64,000 bases of DNA. Source: Clostridium sp. UBA701 (GTDB lineage Bacteria; Bacillota; Clostridia; Clostridiales; Clostridiaceae). The notes under the pieces were generated by a model. The model was not told the DNA's origin, made no database searches, and was given only the letters and a program-made list of their open reading frames with translations. Positions 53,384 through 61,310 of the stretch are shown piece after piece. Each line of letters starts with the position of its first letter. The stretch's first letter is position 1. The translations under genes were made by a program, and so were the position numbers. The stretch is taken from assembly GCA_002298125.1 (NCBI GenBank), contig DBMJ01000016.1, positions 1 through 64,000 on the forward strand, in the 5' to 3' direction.

Positions 53384-53458
53384 TTTTTTGGCATTAGAGG
53401 TATACATAATCGTACGAATATATTCACAATGGAGAATACTACCATAGAATTCTTGAGG
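53384..53458 (-). pseudogene. second IS256-like transposase scrap in another frame
   Basis: A different - strand frame reads HCEYIRTIMYTSNAKK. It resembles the segment just before and including the TTNAIE motif of IS256 transposases (xxIRxxIYTTNAIE). Because the motif also occurs in the adjoining fragment, two different elements may have been joined here, or one was disrupted by a duplication. The match is short. Confidence 0.45.
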
Positions 53459-53500
53459 AAAAGGTTTAGTATAAAGTAAAGGGCCTGTTTAGAGGATTTG

Positions 53501-53591
53501 CTCGCTAAACAGGCTCTGTTCTTTAACAGGCCATGCTCTCTAAACAAGCTCTGCACTCTAAACAAGCTCTGCTCTCTAAACAGGCACTGCT
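53501..53591. repeat. 18-bp tandem repeat
   Basis: About five imperfect copies of CTCTAAACAAGCTCTGCT. The leftmost copy can pair with CCTGTTTAG at 53484-53492, forming a hairpin that might terminate the - strand gene at 53590. Confidence 0.75.
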
Positions 53592-53988
53592 AATACAAGG
53601 GGGCTTTGCGGTTTAATTCCATTTGATTTTTTCTGTGCTCTTGTTTTTCCTTGGTGCTTTCAAGGGTTAATTCGTCCATTCGGGAGGCATTGTGATCTAG
53701 GTAGTTGTTAGCGTAGGTGTAATTTTTCAGCAGGTTATCATTTTCATCCACCTGCTCATGGATACCATAGGCGATGATGTTTTTTAGGTTTGCAATTTCA
53801 GCTTTTCTCTCCTCTTGAATTTTTAAGGTATGCTTTACGTCATCAAGAGTAGATTTTGCCAGATTTTCTTCTAGATGTTTTTCTGTACGAGTATATTTTT
53901 CCACTACATCGATAAGCTGCTCAATTCTTCTAGCATTGGATTTTTTATGCTCCTTATAAGAATCAGGCTGCTCTTTGTCACCATTCAT
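53590..53988 (-). CDS. coiled-coil protein of unknown function
   Basis: About 132 residues, highly charged and helical, rich in Lys, Glu and Asn, with heptad-like stretches (RRIEQLIDVVEKYTRTEKHL and EERKAEIANLKNIIAYGI). There is no signal peptide or membrane segment and no family I recognise. The start at 53988 is supported by AAAGGAGG at 8 bases; longer in-frame extensions upstream lack a ribosome binding site. It lies between two repeat tracts downstream of nagA. Confidence 0.65.
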   Translation of the reverse strand: MNGDKEQPDSYKEHKKSNARRIEQLIDVVEKYTRTEKHLEENLAKSTLDDVKHTLKIQEERKAEIANLKNIIAYGIHEQVDENDNLLKNYTYANNYLDHNASRMDELTLESTKEKQEHRKNQMELNRKAPLY

Positions 53989-54128
53989 ATAAATCCTCCT
54001 TTGACCCACTGTACTGCTTAGATATATGAAAAAAAGTGAAGAATGAAAATAAATAGAGGGCTCACTTATATTTTTAGCATAAGGAGCCCTAAAATACATG
54101 GGAAATATTGTTTTTTCAAATTATAAAT

Positions 54129-54233
54129 TATAGCTTTATAAACTATATCTTTATAAACTGTTGCTTTACAAACTGTTGCTTTACAAACTATAGCTTTATA
54201 AGCTGTTGCTTTATAAACTATAACTTTATAAGC
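54129..54233. repeat. 15-bp tandem repeat, seven copies
   Basis: Seven units of TATAGCTTTATAAAC with variants such as TGTTGCTTTACAAAC. The right end overlaps the last codons and stop codon of nagA (54218-54233). Confidence 0.9.
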
Positions 54234-55351
54234 TTTCCATTTACAATAACAAGCTTAATGTTTATATCCTCATCAAAGAGCACTAAGTCTGCATCATAAC
54301 CCTCTGCTATCAGTCCCTTTTGGTTTTCTACTCCACAGTGTACTGCAGCATTGTAGGTAGCCATTTTAACCACCTCATAAAGAGGATAATTGGTATTTTT
54401 GTATACGTTGGAGATAGCTTTATCTAAAGTGAGAATGGAGCCTGCCAGTGAACCAGTAGCAATTCTTGCAGCACCTTCCGTTACAAATACGTCTTGACCG
54501 CCAAGGGAGTATTTGCCCTCACCTAAGGTACATGCCATCATGGCATCTGTAACCAATATGGTCTTATCAAGGCCTTTTTGCTTAAAGGCTACTCTAAGAG
54601 ATGGGTATGCTATATGAATGCCGTCTGCAATGGTCTCTGTGGTTATATCACTATCAAATATTGCACCTACCACTCCAGGCTTTCTATGATGAAGAGGAGT
54701 CATGGCATTAAATAAATGAGTGGAGTGGCTAACTCCCTTTGCTATTGCAGAAGAGGCTTCTTCGTAGGTAGCATTTGTATGTCCCATGGATACCACTACA
54801 CCAAGGGAATGGGCATATTCAATGAGTTCAAGTGCACCCTCTACCTCTGGAGCTAGGGTTATACAGCTAATATCCTCTATATGCTCCTTGGCAATATAGT
54901 CAAAGGTCTCCTTTGAGGGCTTTTCTACGTATTTAGGGTTTTGTGCACCTATCATATTGGGACTAATAAAGGGGCCTTCAAGGTGAAGTCCCAATATTTG
55001 AGCTCCTTCTGTACCCACCTTCTTAGCTTCTGCTGCTGCTTCTACAGAATTTTTAATATCCTCTAAGGCTACCGTCATAGTAGTTGGAAGAAAGGAAGTG
55101 GTACCGTGCTTTACAATGGCCTTTGAAATTTCATTTAATGCTTCATAGGTACCATCCATGGTATCATATCCTGCGGCTCCATGAATATGCACATCTATAA
55201 AGCCAGGAGAGAGATAATTACCTTGGCCGTCAATTATTTCTTCACCATATAAGTCTGTGGGATTAAGCTCTACTATCTTTCCATTTCTTACTCTAAGAGC
55301 TCCTTCTTCTATTCCATCCTTTAAAATCAGTTTACAATTAGTTATTATCAT
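54218..55351 (-). CDS. nagA: N-acetylglucosamine-6-phosphate deacetylase
   Basis: A 377-residue amidohydrolase converting GlcNAc-6-P to glucosamine-6-P and acetate. Landmarks are PGFIDVHIHGAAGYD, LHLEGPFISPNMIGAQ, VSMGHTNATYEEA, STHLFNAMTPLHHRKPG, a metal-region ILVTDAMMA and GSLAGSILTLD. The ATG is 21 bases after the AAAGGAGG element; a small GTGCGGG / CCCAC hairpin fills the gap. Divergent from nagR and under a candidate NagR operator. Its last codons consist of tandem-repeat sequence. Confidence 0.94.
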   Translation of the reverse strand: MIITNCKLILKDGIEEGALRVRNGKIVELNPTDLYGEEIIDGQGNYLSPGFIDVHIHGAAGYDTMDGTYEALNEISKAIVKHGTTSFLPTTMTVALEDIKNSVEAAAEAKKVGTEGAQILGLHLEGPFISPNMIGAQNPKYVEKPSKETFDYIAKEHIEDISCITLAPEVEGALELIEYAHSLGVVVSMGHTNATYEEASSAIAKGVSHSTHLFNAMTPLHHRKPGVVGAIFDSDITTETIADGIHIAYPSLRVAFKQKGLDKTILVTDAMMACTLGEGKYSLGGQDVFVTEGAARIATGSLAGSILTLDKAISNVYKNTNYPLYEVVKMATYNAAVHCGVENQKGLIAEGYDADLVLFDEDINIKLVIVNGKLIKL

Positions 55352-55388
55352 AATATGTGGGAAAAACCCGCACCTCCTTTAATTAAAC

Positions 55389-55438
55389 CTGATGTCTAAT
55401 TAAATTATACTCCTATTTTTATATAGATGTCTAGACCA
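55389..55438. promoter_or_regulatory. nagA promoter with candidate NagR operators
   Basis: On the - strand, -35 TAGACA (complement of 55428-55433), 18 bases, -10 TATAAT (complement of 55404-55409). The -35 lies inside GGTCTAGACATCTATA (complement of 55423-55438), which has a near-identical partner in front of nagB. A half-site-like TTAGACATC (complement of 55391-55399) lies downstream of the -10. Repressor binding here would block nagA. Confidence 0.65.
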
Positions 55439-55523
55439 GTTGTTTACAATAAAAATGCAAAGTGTTATAATTATTTTAAAATAATATGTAATTTGCACCG
55501 GTATATTGCTGGGAGGGAAGATT

Positions 55524-56246
55524 ATGATTGATAAATACAGTGCTATTCCCGTGTATTTTCAAATTAAAGAGGATATAAAAAATAAAATTCTTCAAGGTCA
55601 TTGGGGTCCTGGACAATGTATAGATAGTGAAAGAGAAATTTCAGAGCATTACGGTGTCAGCCGAATGACTGTAAGACAGGCTATAGGTGAGCTGGTGAAG
55701 GAAGGAATACTTCTTCGAGAAAAGGGAAGAGGAACCTTTGTATGTGAAACTAGGATAACTCAGCACAACATCATGAGCTTTACGGAAATGACTGAGAAAA
55801 GCGGGCTTACGGCAGAAACAGTACTGCTTGATGTGTGCGCCTTAGAAGGGGACGAGGAGCTAGCAGAGCTCTTTGGAACAAAAGAGCTTCTTAGGATTCA
55901 GAGACTAAGGAAGGCAGATGATACAGTCATAGGCTTTGAGCAGGTGTATATACCAGAAAAAACACTAGGAGATACTAAGAAAGAGGAACTACAAGGCTCA
56001 CTCTTTAAGCTTTTAGAGGAAAGAGGAAGATTAATTGCAACCTCCCATGCCTTTATTAAGGCTGTGGAAACTCCAGCCTCTCTTTTGGAGATTTTTAGTG
56101 CTGAGGAAGTAAGTGCACTGCTTATGACCAACAGCTCCTATTATGATGAGGGCGGAGAGCTTATTTTTGTAGAGGAATCCTACTATAATGGTGAAAAATT
56201 TACCTTGGAGGTTAATATAGCAAAAAAGCAGGGAATGATACTTTAA
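55524..56246 (+). CDS. nagR: GntR/HutC-family transcriptional regulator of nag genes
   Basis: About 240 residues with an N-terminal GntR winged helix (EISEHYGVSRMTVRQAIGEL, then EKGRGTFV) and a C-terminal UTRA effector domain (about 85-235). By position between nagA and nagB it is the NagR/YvoA-type repressor released by glucosamine-6-P or GlcNAc-6-P. I chose ATG at 55524, preceded by GGGAGGG, rather than the codon 18 bases upstream. Confidence 0.9.
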   Translation: MIDKYSAIPVYFQIKEDIKNKILQGHWGPGQCIDSEREISEHYGVSRMTVRQAIGELVKEGILLREKGRGTFVCETRITQHNIMSFTEMTEKSGLTAETVLLDVCALEGDEELAELFGTKELLRIQRLRKADDTVIGFEQVYIPEKTLGDTKKEELQGSLFKLLEERGRLIATSHAFIKAVETPASLLEIFSAEEVSALLMTNSSYYDEGGELIFVEESYYNGEKFTLEVNIAKKQGMIL

Positions 56247-56283
56247 GCATAAGAGGTTAAATTAAAATTTTTATATAAAAAGA

Positions 56284-56301
56284 GGTATAGACATCTATAA
56301 T
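56284..56301 (+). promoter_or_regulatory. candidate NagR operator and -10 box upstream of nagB
   Basis: GGTATAGACATCTATA (56284-56299) matches the nagA-nagR operator at 15 of 16 positions and overlaps a TATAAT -10 box (56296-56301). Binding would directly block nagB transcription. Confidence 0.65.
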
Positions 56302-56328
56302 ACTAGAGTGAAATAGGAGGAAAAAATC

Positions 56329-57099
56329 ATGAAATTGATAATTACGAAGAACTACGAAGAGATGAGCTTATATGGAGCAAAGCAAATAGTGGAGCTGGTA
56401 TCAAAAAAGCCGGATTGTATATTAGGACTTGCCACTGGCAGCACTCCTGAAGGACTATATGCAAAGGTTATAGAGGCCTATAAAAGAGGAGAGGTGGATT
56501 TTTCAAAGGTCAGCAGCTTTAATCTGGATGAATATGTGGGCCTTAGCGGAGAGCATCCTCAAAGCTATAGGTATTTTATGAATGATAAGCTTTTTAATCA
56601 TGTAAATATAGATAAGAGTAAGACTCGTGTGCCTAACGGAAAGACAGACAATGCAGAAGAGGAATGTTTAAGCTATGATAGAAGCATAACAGAAGCAGGG
56701 GGCATAGACCTTCAGCTCCTAGGCATAGGTACTAATGGACACATAGGCTTTAACGAGCCCTCAGACTCCTTAAACTTATGCACTCATGTAACCAATCTAG
56801 CACTAGATACTATAAAGGCTAATTCTAGATTCTTCTCAAGTGAGGCGGAGGTTCCAAAGCAGGCTATCACTATGGGACTTGGAAGCATAATGCAGGCCAA
56901 GAGCATATTGCTTTTAGCTAGCGGAGTAAAAAAGGCTCCAATTATTTCAAAGCTTGTAGCTGGAAGTATCAGCACCCAGGTACCTGCCTCAGTGCTGCAG
57001 CTTCATAAGGATGTAACTGTAATAGTAGATACTGATGCAGCCTCAGAGCTAAACCTTGAGGAAATCCCGGAAAATGTAGAGATAATAAGGGTTAAATAA
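56329..57099 (+). CDS. nagB: glucosamine-6-phosphate deaminase
   Basis: A 256-residue NagB that converts glucosamine-6-P to fructose-6-P and ammonia, completing amino-sugar entry into glycolysis. Characteristic segments are LGLATGSTPEGLY, SFNLDEYVGLSGEHPQSY, the catalytic GIGTNGHIGFNEP and MGLGSIMQAK. AATAGGAGG ribosome binding site. It is transcribed from its own operator-bearing promoter after nagR. Confidence 0.96.
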   Translation: MKLIITKNYEEMSLYGAKQIVELVSKKPDCILGLATGSTPEGLYAKVIEAYKRGEVDFSKVSSFNLDEYVGLSGEHPQSYRYFMNDKLFNHVNIDKSKTRVPNGKTDNAEEECLSYDRSITEAGGIDLQLLGIGTNGHIGFNEPSDSLNLCTHVTNLALDTIKANSRFFSSEAEVPKQAITMGLGSIMQAKSILLLASGVKKAPIISKLVAGSISTQVPASVLQLHKDVTVIVDTDAASELNLEEIPENVEIIRVK

Positions 57100-57599
57100 A
57101 AGTAGGATGCCTTTTCAATTTATCCCAACAATTAAACCATTGACACCTTCTGCCTTATATATCTTTAGCCAACTTTAATTAGCTTCTCCGTATGTTTAAA
57201 CAACACTATTTTCGTATTTTAAGGATGTGAGGTGCAATATCAATTTCTAGAAGATGTTGTATAATGCCCCAAAATAATGCTCAATAAATAGTAAGAATAT
57301 TATGAATAGTAATTGTAAATATTTGTCTTATACGTTATTATTAGCATAAGAGAATGCGAAGGAGTTGATTAAATGTAACTCATTTTGCAAGGAAAACAGG
57401 AACGAATACAATTGAATCAAAATGGGGAAGTTATGAGGCAGTCAAAAACAATTGTATAGGAACGTTTGATGCATTTCTTACTGCTGATTATGGAAAGCCT
57501 TTAGCATATTTCAAATTTCAATAATATCATGTAATAGAGTTTCAAAATTAAAAGGATGAATTTTTATATTTACGAAAATTATTATGAGGAGGTTAGTAT
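57100..57599. other. 500-base gap with one gene fragment
   Basis: AT-rich and without an intact gene. It contains the fragment at 57369-57524 listed separately and the ribosome binding site GAGGAGG of the next, broken gene. No clear terminator of nagB is seen. Confidence 0.55.
57369..57524 (+). pseudogene. C-terminal gene fragment without start codon
   Basis: A 51-codon open stretch after a TGA reads VTHFARKTGTNTIESKWG, then SYEAVKNNCIGTFDAFLTAD and YGKPLAYFKFQ, then stop. It looks like a genuine protein tail (aromatic-rich, no low complexity) with no initiation codon or ribosome binding site in frame. I do not recognise the family. Confidence 0.5.
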
Positions 57600-58348
57600 A
57601 TGATAAAAAAGTTAAATTTGAAAGTTGTTCTGATTACCTTTTCTATTATAACGTTAGGTATATTTGCAGGCTTCAAATATACTCAAACCTTAGCCTCAAG
57701 AAATATTGATAATGAAATGAAGAGTTTAGTTAATAAAAAAAGGTACAGGCATGGATAACCTATTATGAAAGTAATGATAGAATATTAATGTCTAGTAATC
57801 CATATGCCTATTTGCAAAATGAAAAATTTGAAGAGATTAAAAATTTAGGGCCAGAGTACATGCCATATATTTTAAAGGAAATAGGTGAGAATCCAGCTGC
57901 AGTGTTTGCATTATGGGAAATAAAAGATATTTCTAAAGCTTATAACTTACCCAAATGGGACAGTGATGACCAGTGTGTTAGCATTTGGAATCAATATGTG
58001 GAGAATTTTCCAGAGGAGTTTAACAAATTAAAAAAAGAGTTGTATTCTGAAACTGATACCGAAAAAATCAAATTAAAGTCTCAAGAAATAAAGGATTTAG
58101 GATATTTAGCTTTACCATTTATTGTAGAAGAAAACAATGAAAGGATGGATACAATAGCGAAACAATTATTTAGAGATAATATTAATCAAGTATCATATTC
58201 TGAATCTAACATGAATAGCTCTGAAAGTGAAAATACAACTATAGAGGAAAAAATAGATTCTAAACTTAAAAATTACAAAGCATTGGTGGAACTCAATAAA
58301 AATGTAAGCAGTTTAAATAAATTCAAAATAAATATAAAGTATAAGTAA
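57600..58348 (+). pseudogene. frameshifted membrane-anchored protein of unknown function
   Basis: ATG at 57600 follows GAGGAGG and encodes a membrane anchor (VVLITFSIITLGIFAGF) in the first 50 residues. The frame then hits TGG-less sequence and stops at TAA. The continuation VQAWITYYESNDRILM and the open stretch to 58348 lie in the -1 frame. The break coincides with a run of seven A at 57735-57741. With one base gained or two lost, a single protein of about 249 residues results. Either a mutation, a sequencing error, or slippage-dependent expression explains it. Confidence 0.75.
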
Positions 58349-58401
58349 ATTCAATATATAATAGTGAGTCAAATATAAAGTATTTTATAATATTTAAAAA
58401 A

Positions 58402-58455
58402 TGTGCAAGGGACTGGCAACTAACTGAATTAATAGTTGCCAGTCCCTTGTTTTTA
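58402..58455. terminator. strong bidirectional terminator
   Basis: CAAGGGACTGGCAACTA / TAGTTGCCAGTCCCTTG stem, followed by TTTTT on + and preceded by an A-run. It overlaps the stop region of the - strand gene. Confidence 0.9.
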
Positions 58456-61008
58456 CATTAAATGAGTTTTTATTACTTCCTCCTTGGAGGCTTGTTTTTC
58501 AATATTGTTTACTACCTTTACAGAGTCATTAGTGCTGCCAAGGAGAATTCCACCCACCAGCCTTCTGTTTTTTAAGAATAGCTTTTTATATTGAAGCTTT
58601 CCAGCGGTCTTATAGCCAAGCTCCTCAAAGCTTTCATCCTTTGCACACACATCTCCTGCAGAGAACAGATTGATATTTAGTGCATTAAACATTATGGAGG
58701 AAACAAAATCTGCAAATTCCTTTTCATCTCCTACGGCCGCTGCTCCTGCTACCTTGCCCATCTCTGTAGCTGCAGGCCAGTTTCCAAATACCCTTCCATT
58801 ATATTCAGCCACATCTCCGCAGGCATATATATTAGGTATATTGGTCTCCATTTTCTTATTGACTATTATTCCCCTATTTACTGCTATTCCTGCATTTTCT
58901 GCCAGGGCTTTATTAGGACGAATGCCCACAGATAAAAGCACCATATCTCCCTGAAGTACCTTTCCGCTCTTTAATCTTACTCCGCTTACAGAGTCTTCTC
59001 CAAGGATTTCTTCCACAGCCTCGTTAAGGTATATGTCTACACCACAGCTGTCTATGAAAGGCTTTGCCAGAGAAGAACCCTCATCATCAAGCTGCATAGG
59101 CAAAAGTCTAGGAGCAAGCTCCACTACAGAAACCTTAATACCAAGCTTTTTCATCTCCCAAGCTGCCTCTAAACCCAGCACTCCACCGCCAATTATTACT
59201 GCACTCTTGCTTTCCTCTAGTGCAGTCTTTATTTTAGTTGCATCCTCAAAGGTTCTAAGTACAAATACATTTTTGTGCTCTGCACCCTTTATAGGTGGAA
59301 CAAAGGCACTGCTGCCATTTGCCAAAATAAGCTTGTCATAGGATATCTCCATACCATTATTAAGCACTAAAAGCTTATTTTCTGGTTTTAGCTCTTTTAC
59401 AACAACTCCAAGGGTAAGAGTAATATTATTTTCACTATACCAGTTTTTGTTTACTAGATAGAAATCTCTTTCTGGAATTTCTGAGCTTAAATAATCAGAA
59501 AGCTGAGGCTTGTAGTAGGTAAGCTCACTCTCAGAGGAGATAATCTCTATATCTGCTGCAGAGTTTCTCTTTCTTATGGCATCTGCTGCATAAAAGCCTG
59601 CAGCACCATTACCTATTATTATAAACTTTTCTTTTTTGTCACTGTGGAAGCTTATTATTTCCTCAGATACCTCTACAAATTGGTCTGAGCCTGCACCACA
59701 TGCTGGACAAACCTCTGGAGGAACCTCTCCTTCTAATATAAGCCCGCATACTATGCATTTCCACTTCTTTTTAGGCTTTTTATCTGCCTTTTCTGAGCTC
59801 TTATTTAGTTTTAATAGCAGCTCCTCCCCAAAGCCTTTCCCAAAGCTTACACACTGCTTAAGCTCCTCATAAGAAGGCTTAAAGTTTATTTTTAAACCCG
59901 GTATTAGCTTCATTCTAAGCTCTTTTAGCCTATTAATAATATTATCCACAGCTTCTCCACTCCAGCCATAGGAACCAAAGGCTGAGCAAAGCTTATCACC
60001 ATGGACTATAGGGCTTAAGCTTATGAGTAAATCCATCACAGGTAAAAGAGCATCACTGTTTATGGTAGGAGAACCAAAAATAATGCCGTCAGCATTTAAC
60101 ATATCCCCTAGAATATCCTCTTTTTTCTCTTTAATAATATCGTAGAGGTGAATTTCAAAGGGGTGGACTTCTTTTAAGCCCTCTGCTATCTTCATGGCCA
60201 TGCTCTCTGTATAGCCATAGGCAGATACATAGGGGATTACTATTTTGGGTTCAGGGTTCTTTTCTAAGGGTTCACTCCACTGTCTGTAAAGCTCTACTAT
60301 CTTCCAGGGGTCCTGTCTTAAAATAGGTCCGTGACCAGGGCAGATTATTTCTATATCAAGGTTTTTTATCTTATCGTAAGCCCTTAATAGGTGAGGCTTA
60401 AAGGGAGATATTATCATGTCATAGTAATATCTAAGGGCAGTGTTATAATCCTCAATATTTGGAATGAGGTCATTATACATCTCCTCAAAGCAGTAGTGAC
60501 TGCCGAAGGAATCACAGGTTAATAGAAGCTTATCCTCCTCCACATAGGTGTAGATGGAATCTGGCCAATGTAAAAAGGGTGCATTGATAAACTTTAAGGT
60601 CTTATCACCAAGGGATAAGGTATCCCCATCTTTTACAGTAATGGCCTCAAAGCTTCTGTTGGCAATGGCTTTTAGAAATTGTATTGCCATGGCAGATCCC
60701 ACTACCTTAGCCTTTGGAGCTAGTTCTAGAAGCTTTGCCACGGAACCTGCATGGTCAGGCTCTGTATGGTCTACTACAATGTAGTCTATACTGCTTATAT
60801 CAATATCAAGGGATTGAAGCCTTTCTAGATATTCAGGGAAAAATTTTTCCTTTACGGTTTCAAAGATAGCAGTTTTTTGCGAACCCTTTACTACATAAGA
60901 ATTGTAGGTAGTACCAAAGGGTGTGTACATGATTATATCAAACACTCTCAGGTTAAAGTCCTGGGCCCCGACCCAATAAATATCCTTTTTAATCTCTAAG
61001 GATTTCAT
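58453..61008 (-). CDS. flavodiiron protein fused to rubredoxin and NADH:rubredoxin reductase
   Basis: An 851-residue three-part fusion. The metallo-beta-lactamase diiron domain (about 1-245) has all seven ligands: His81, Glu83, Asp85, His86, His147, Asp166 and His226. A flavodoxin domain (about 248-395) follows. The rubredoxin (about 418-458) has two CxxC pairs (CIVC, CPAC). The last part is an FAD/NADH oxidoreductase (about 463-851) with GNGAAGFYAA and GGGVLGLEAA. One polypeptide could carry electrons from NAD(P)H to reduce O2 to water or NO to N2O. I prefer the ATG at 61008, 7 bases after GGAGG, to upstream in-frame ATGs. Confidence 0.95.
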   Translation of the reverse strand: MKSLEIKKDIYWVGAQDFNLRVFDIIMYTPFGTTYNSYVVKGSQKTAIFETVKEKFFPEYLERLQSLDIDISSIDYIVVDHTEPDHAGSVAKLLELAPKAKVVGSAMAIQFLKAIANRSFEAITVKDGDTLSLGDKTLKFINAPFLHWPDSIYTYVEEDKLLLTCDSFGSHYCFEEMYNDLIPNIEDYNTALRYYYDMIISPFKPHLLRAYDKIKNLDIEIICPGHGPILRQDPWKIVELYRQWSEPLEKNPEPKIVIPYVSAYGYTESMAMKIAEGLKEVHPFEIHLYDIIKEKKEDILGDMLNADGIIFGSPTINSDALLPVMDLLISLSPIVHGDKLCSAFGSYGWSGEAVDNIINRLKELRMKLIPGLKINFKPSYEELKQCVSFGKGFGEELLLKLNKSSEKADKKPKKKWKCIVCGLILEGEVPPEVCPACGAGSDQFVEVSEEIISFHSDKKEKFIIIGNGAAGFYAADAIRKRNSAADIEIISSESELTYYKPQLSDYLSSEIPERDFYLVNKNWYSENNITLTLGVVVKELKPENKLLVLNNGMEISYDKLILANGSSAFVPPIKGAEHKNVFVLRTFEDATKIKTALEESKSAVIIGGGVLGLEAAWEMKKLGIKVSVVELAPRLLPMQLDDEGSSLAKPFIDSCGVDIYLNEAVEEILGEDSVSGVRLKSGKVLQGDMVLLSVGIRPNKALAENAGIAVNRGIIVNKKMETNIPNIYACGDVAEYNGRVFGNWPAATEMGKVAGAAAVGDEKEFADFVSSIMFNALNINLFSAGDVCAKDESFEELGYKTAGKLQYKKLFLKNRRLVGGILLGSTNDSVKVVNNIEKQASKEEVIKTHLM

Positions 61009-61082
61009 CATATCTCCTCCATACATATGTTAATAAATTATTAATAAATAACAATTGTCCGTTATTTTTATTATAATACAGC

Positions 61083-61187
61083 TTAGCTCATACTTCAATT
61101 CTTTAGTAGTATTACTATTAGCTCATAATTCAATTATTTAGTAGTATTACTATTAGCGCATAATTCAAATATTTATTAGTATTACTA
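61083..61187. repeat. 35-bp tandem repeat, three copies
   Basis: Three direct copies of a 35-base unit starting TTAGCTCATAATTCAA and ending TAGTAGTATTACTA, with a few mismatches. It lies in the divergent region between the flavodiiron fusion and the moxR operon. Confidence 0.92.
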
Positions 61188-61310
61188 TATGTAAAATCAT
61201 CTTACCTTATATTTCCCGTTATAAAAGTAAAAAAATTCATACTACTTCACAATTTTAGTGTTATAATTTTACCATAATGCATAATTAAAACCCGCGGGGA
61301 GGAATTAACT

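Noticed and set aside
53234..53565. Small frames on both strands around the transposase remnants
   Set aside because: They are shadow frames of the dead IS256 fragments without initiation signals.
54108..54299. 63-codon + frame rich in Phe-Ile-Asn-Cys
   Set aside because: It is a translation of the 15-bp tandem repeat overlapping nagA on the other strand.
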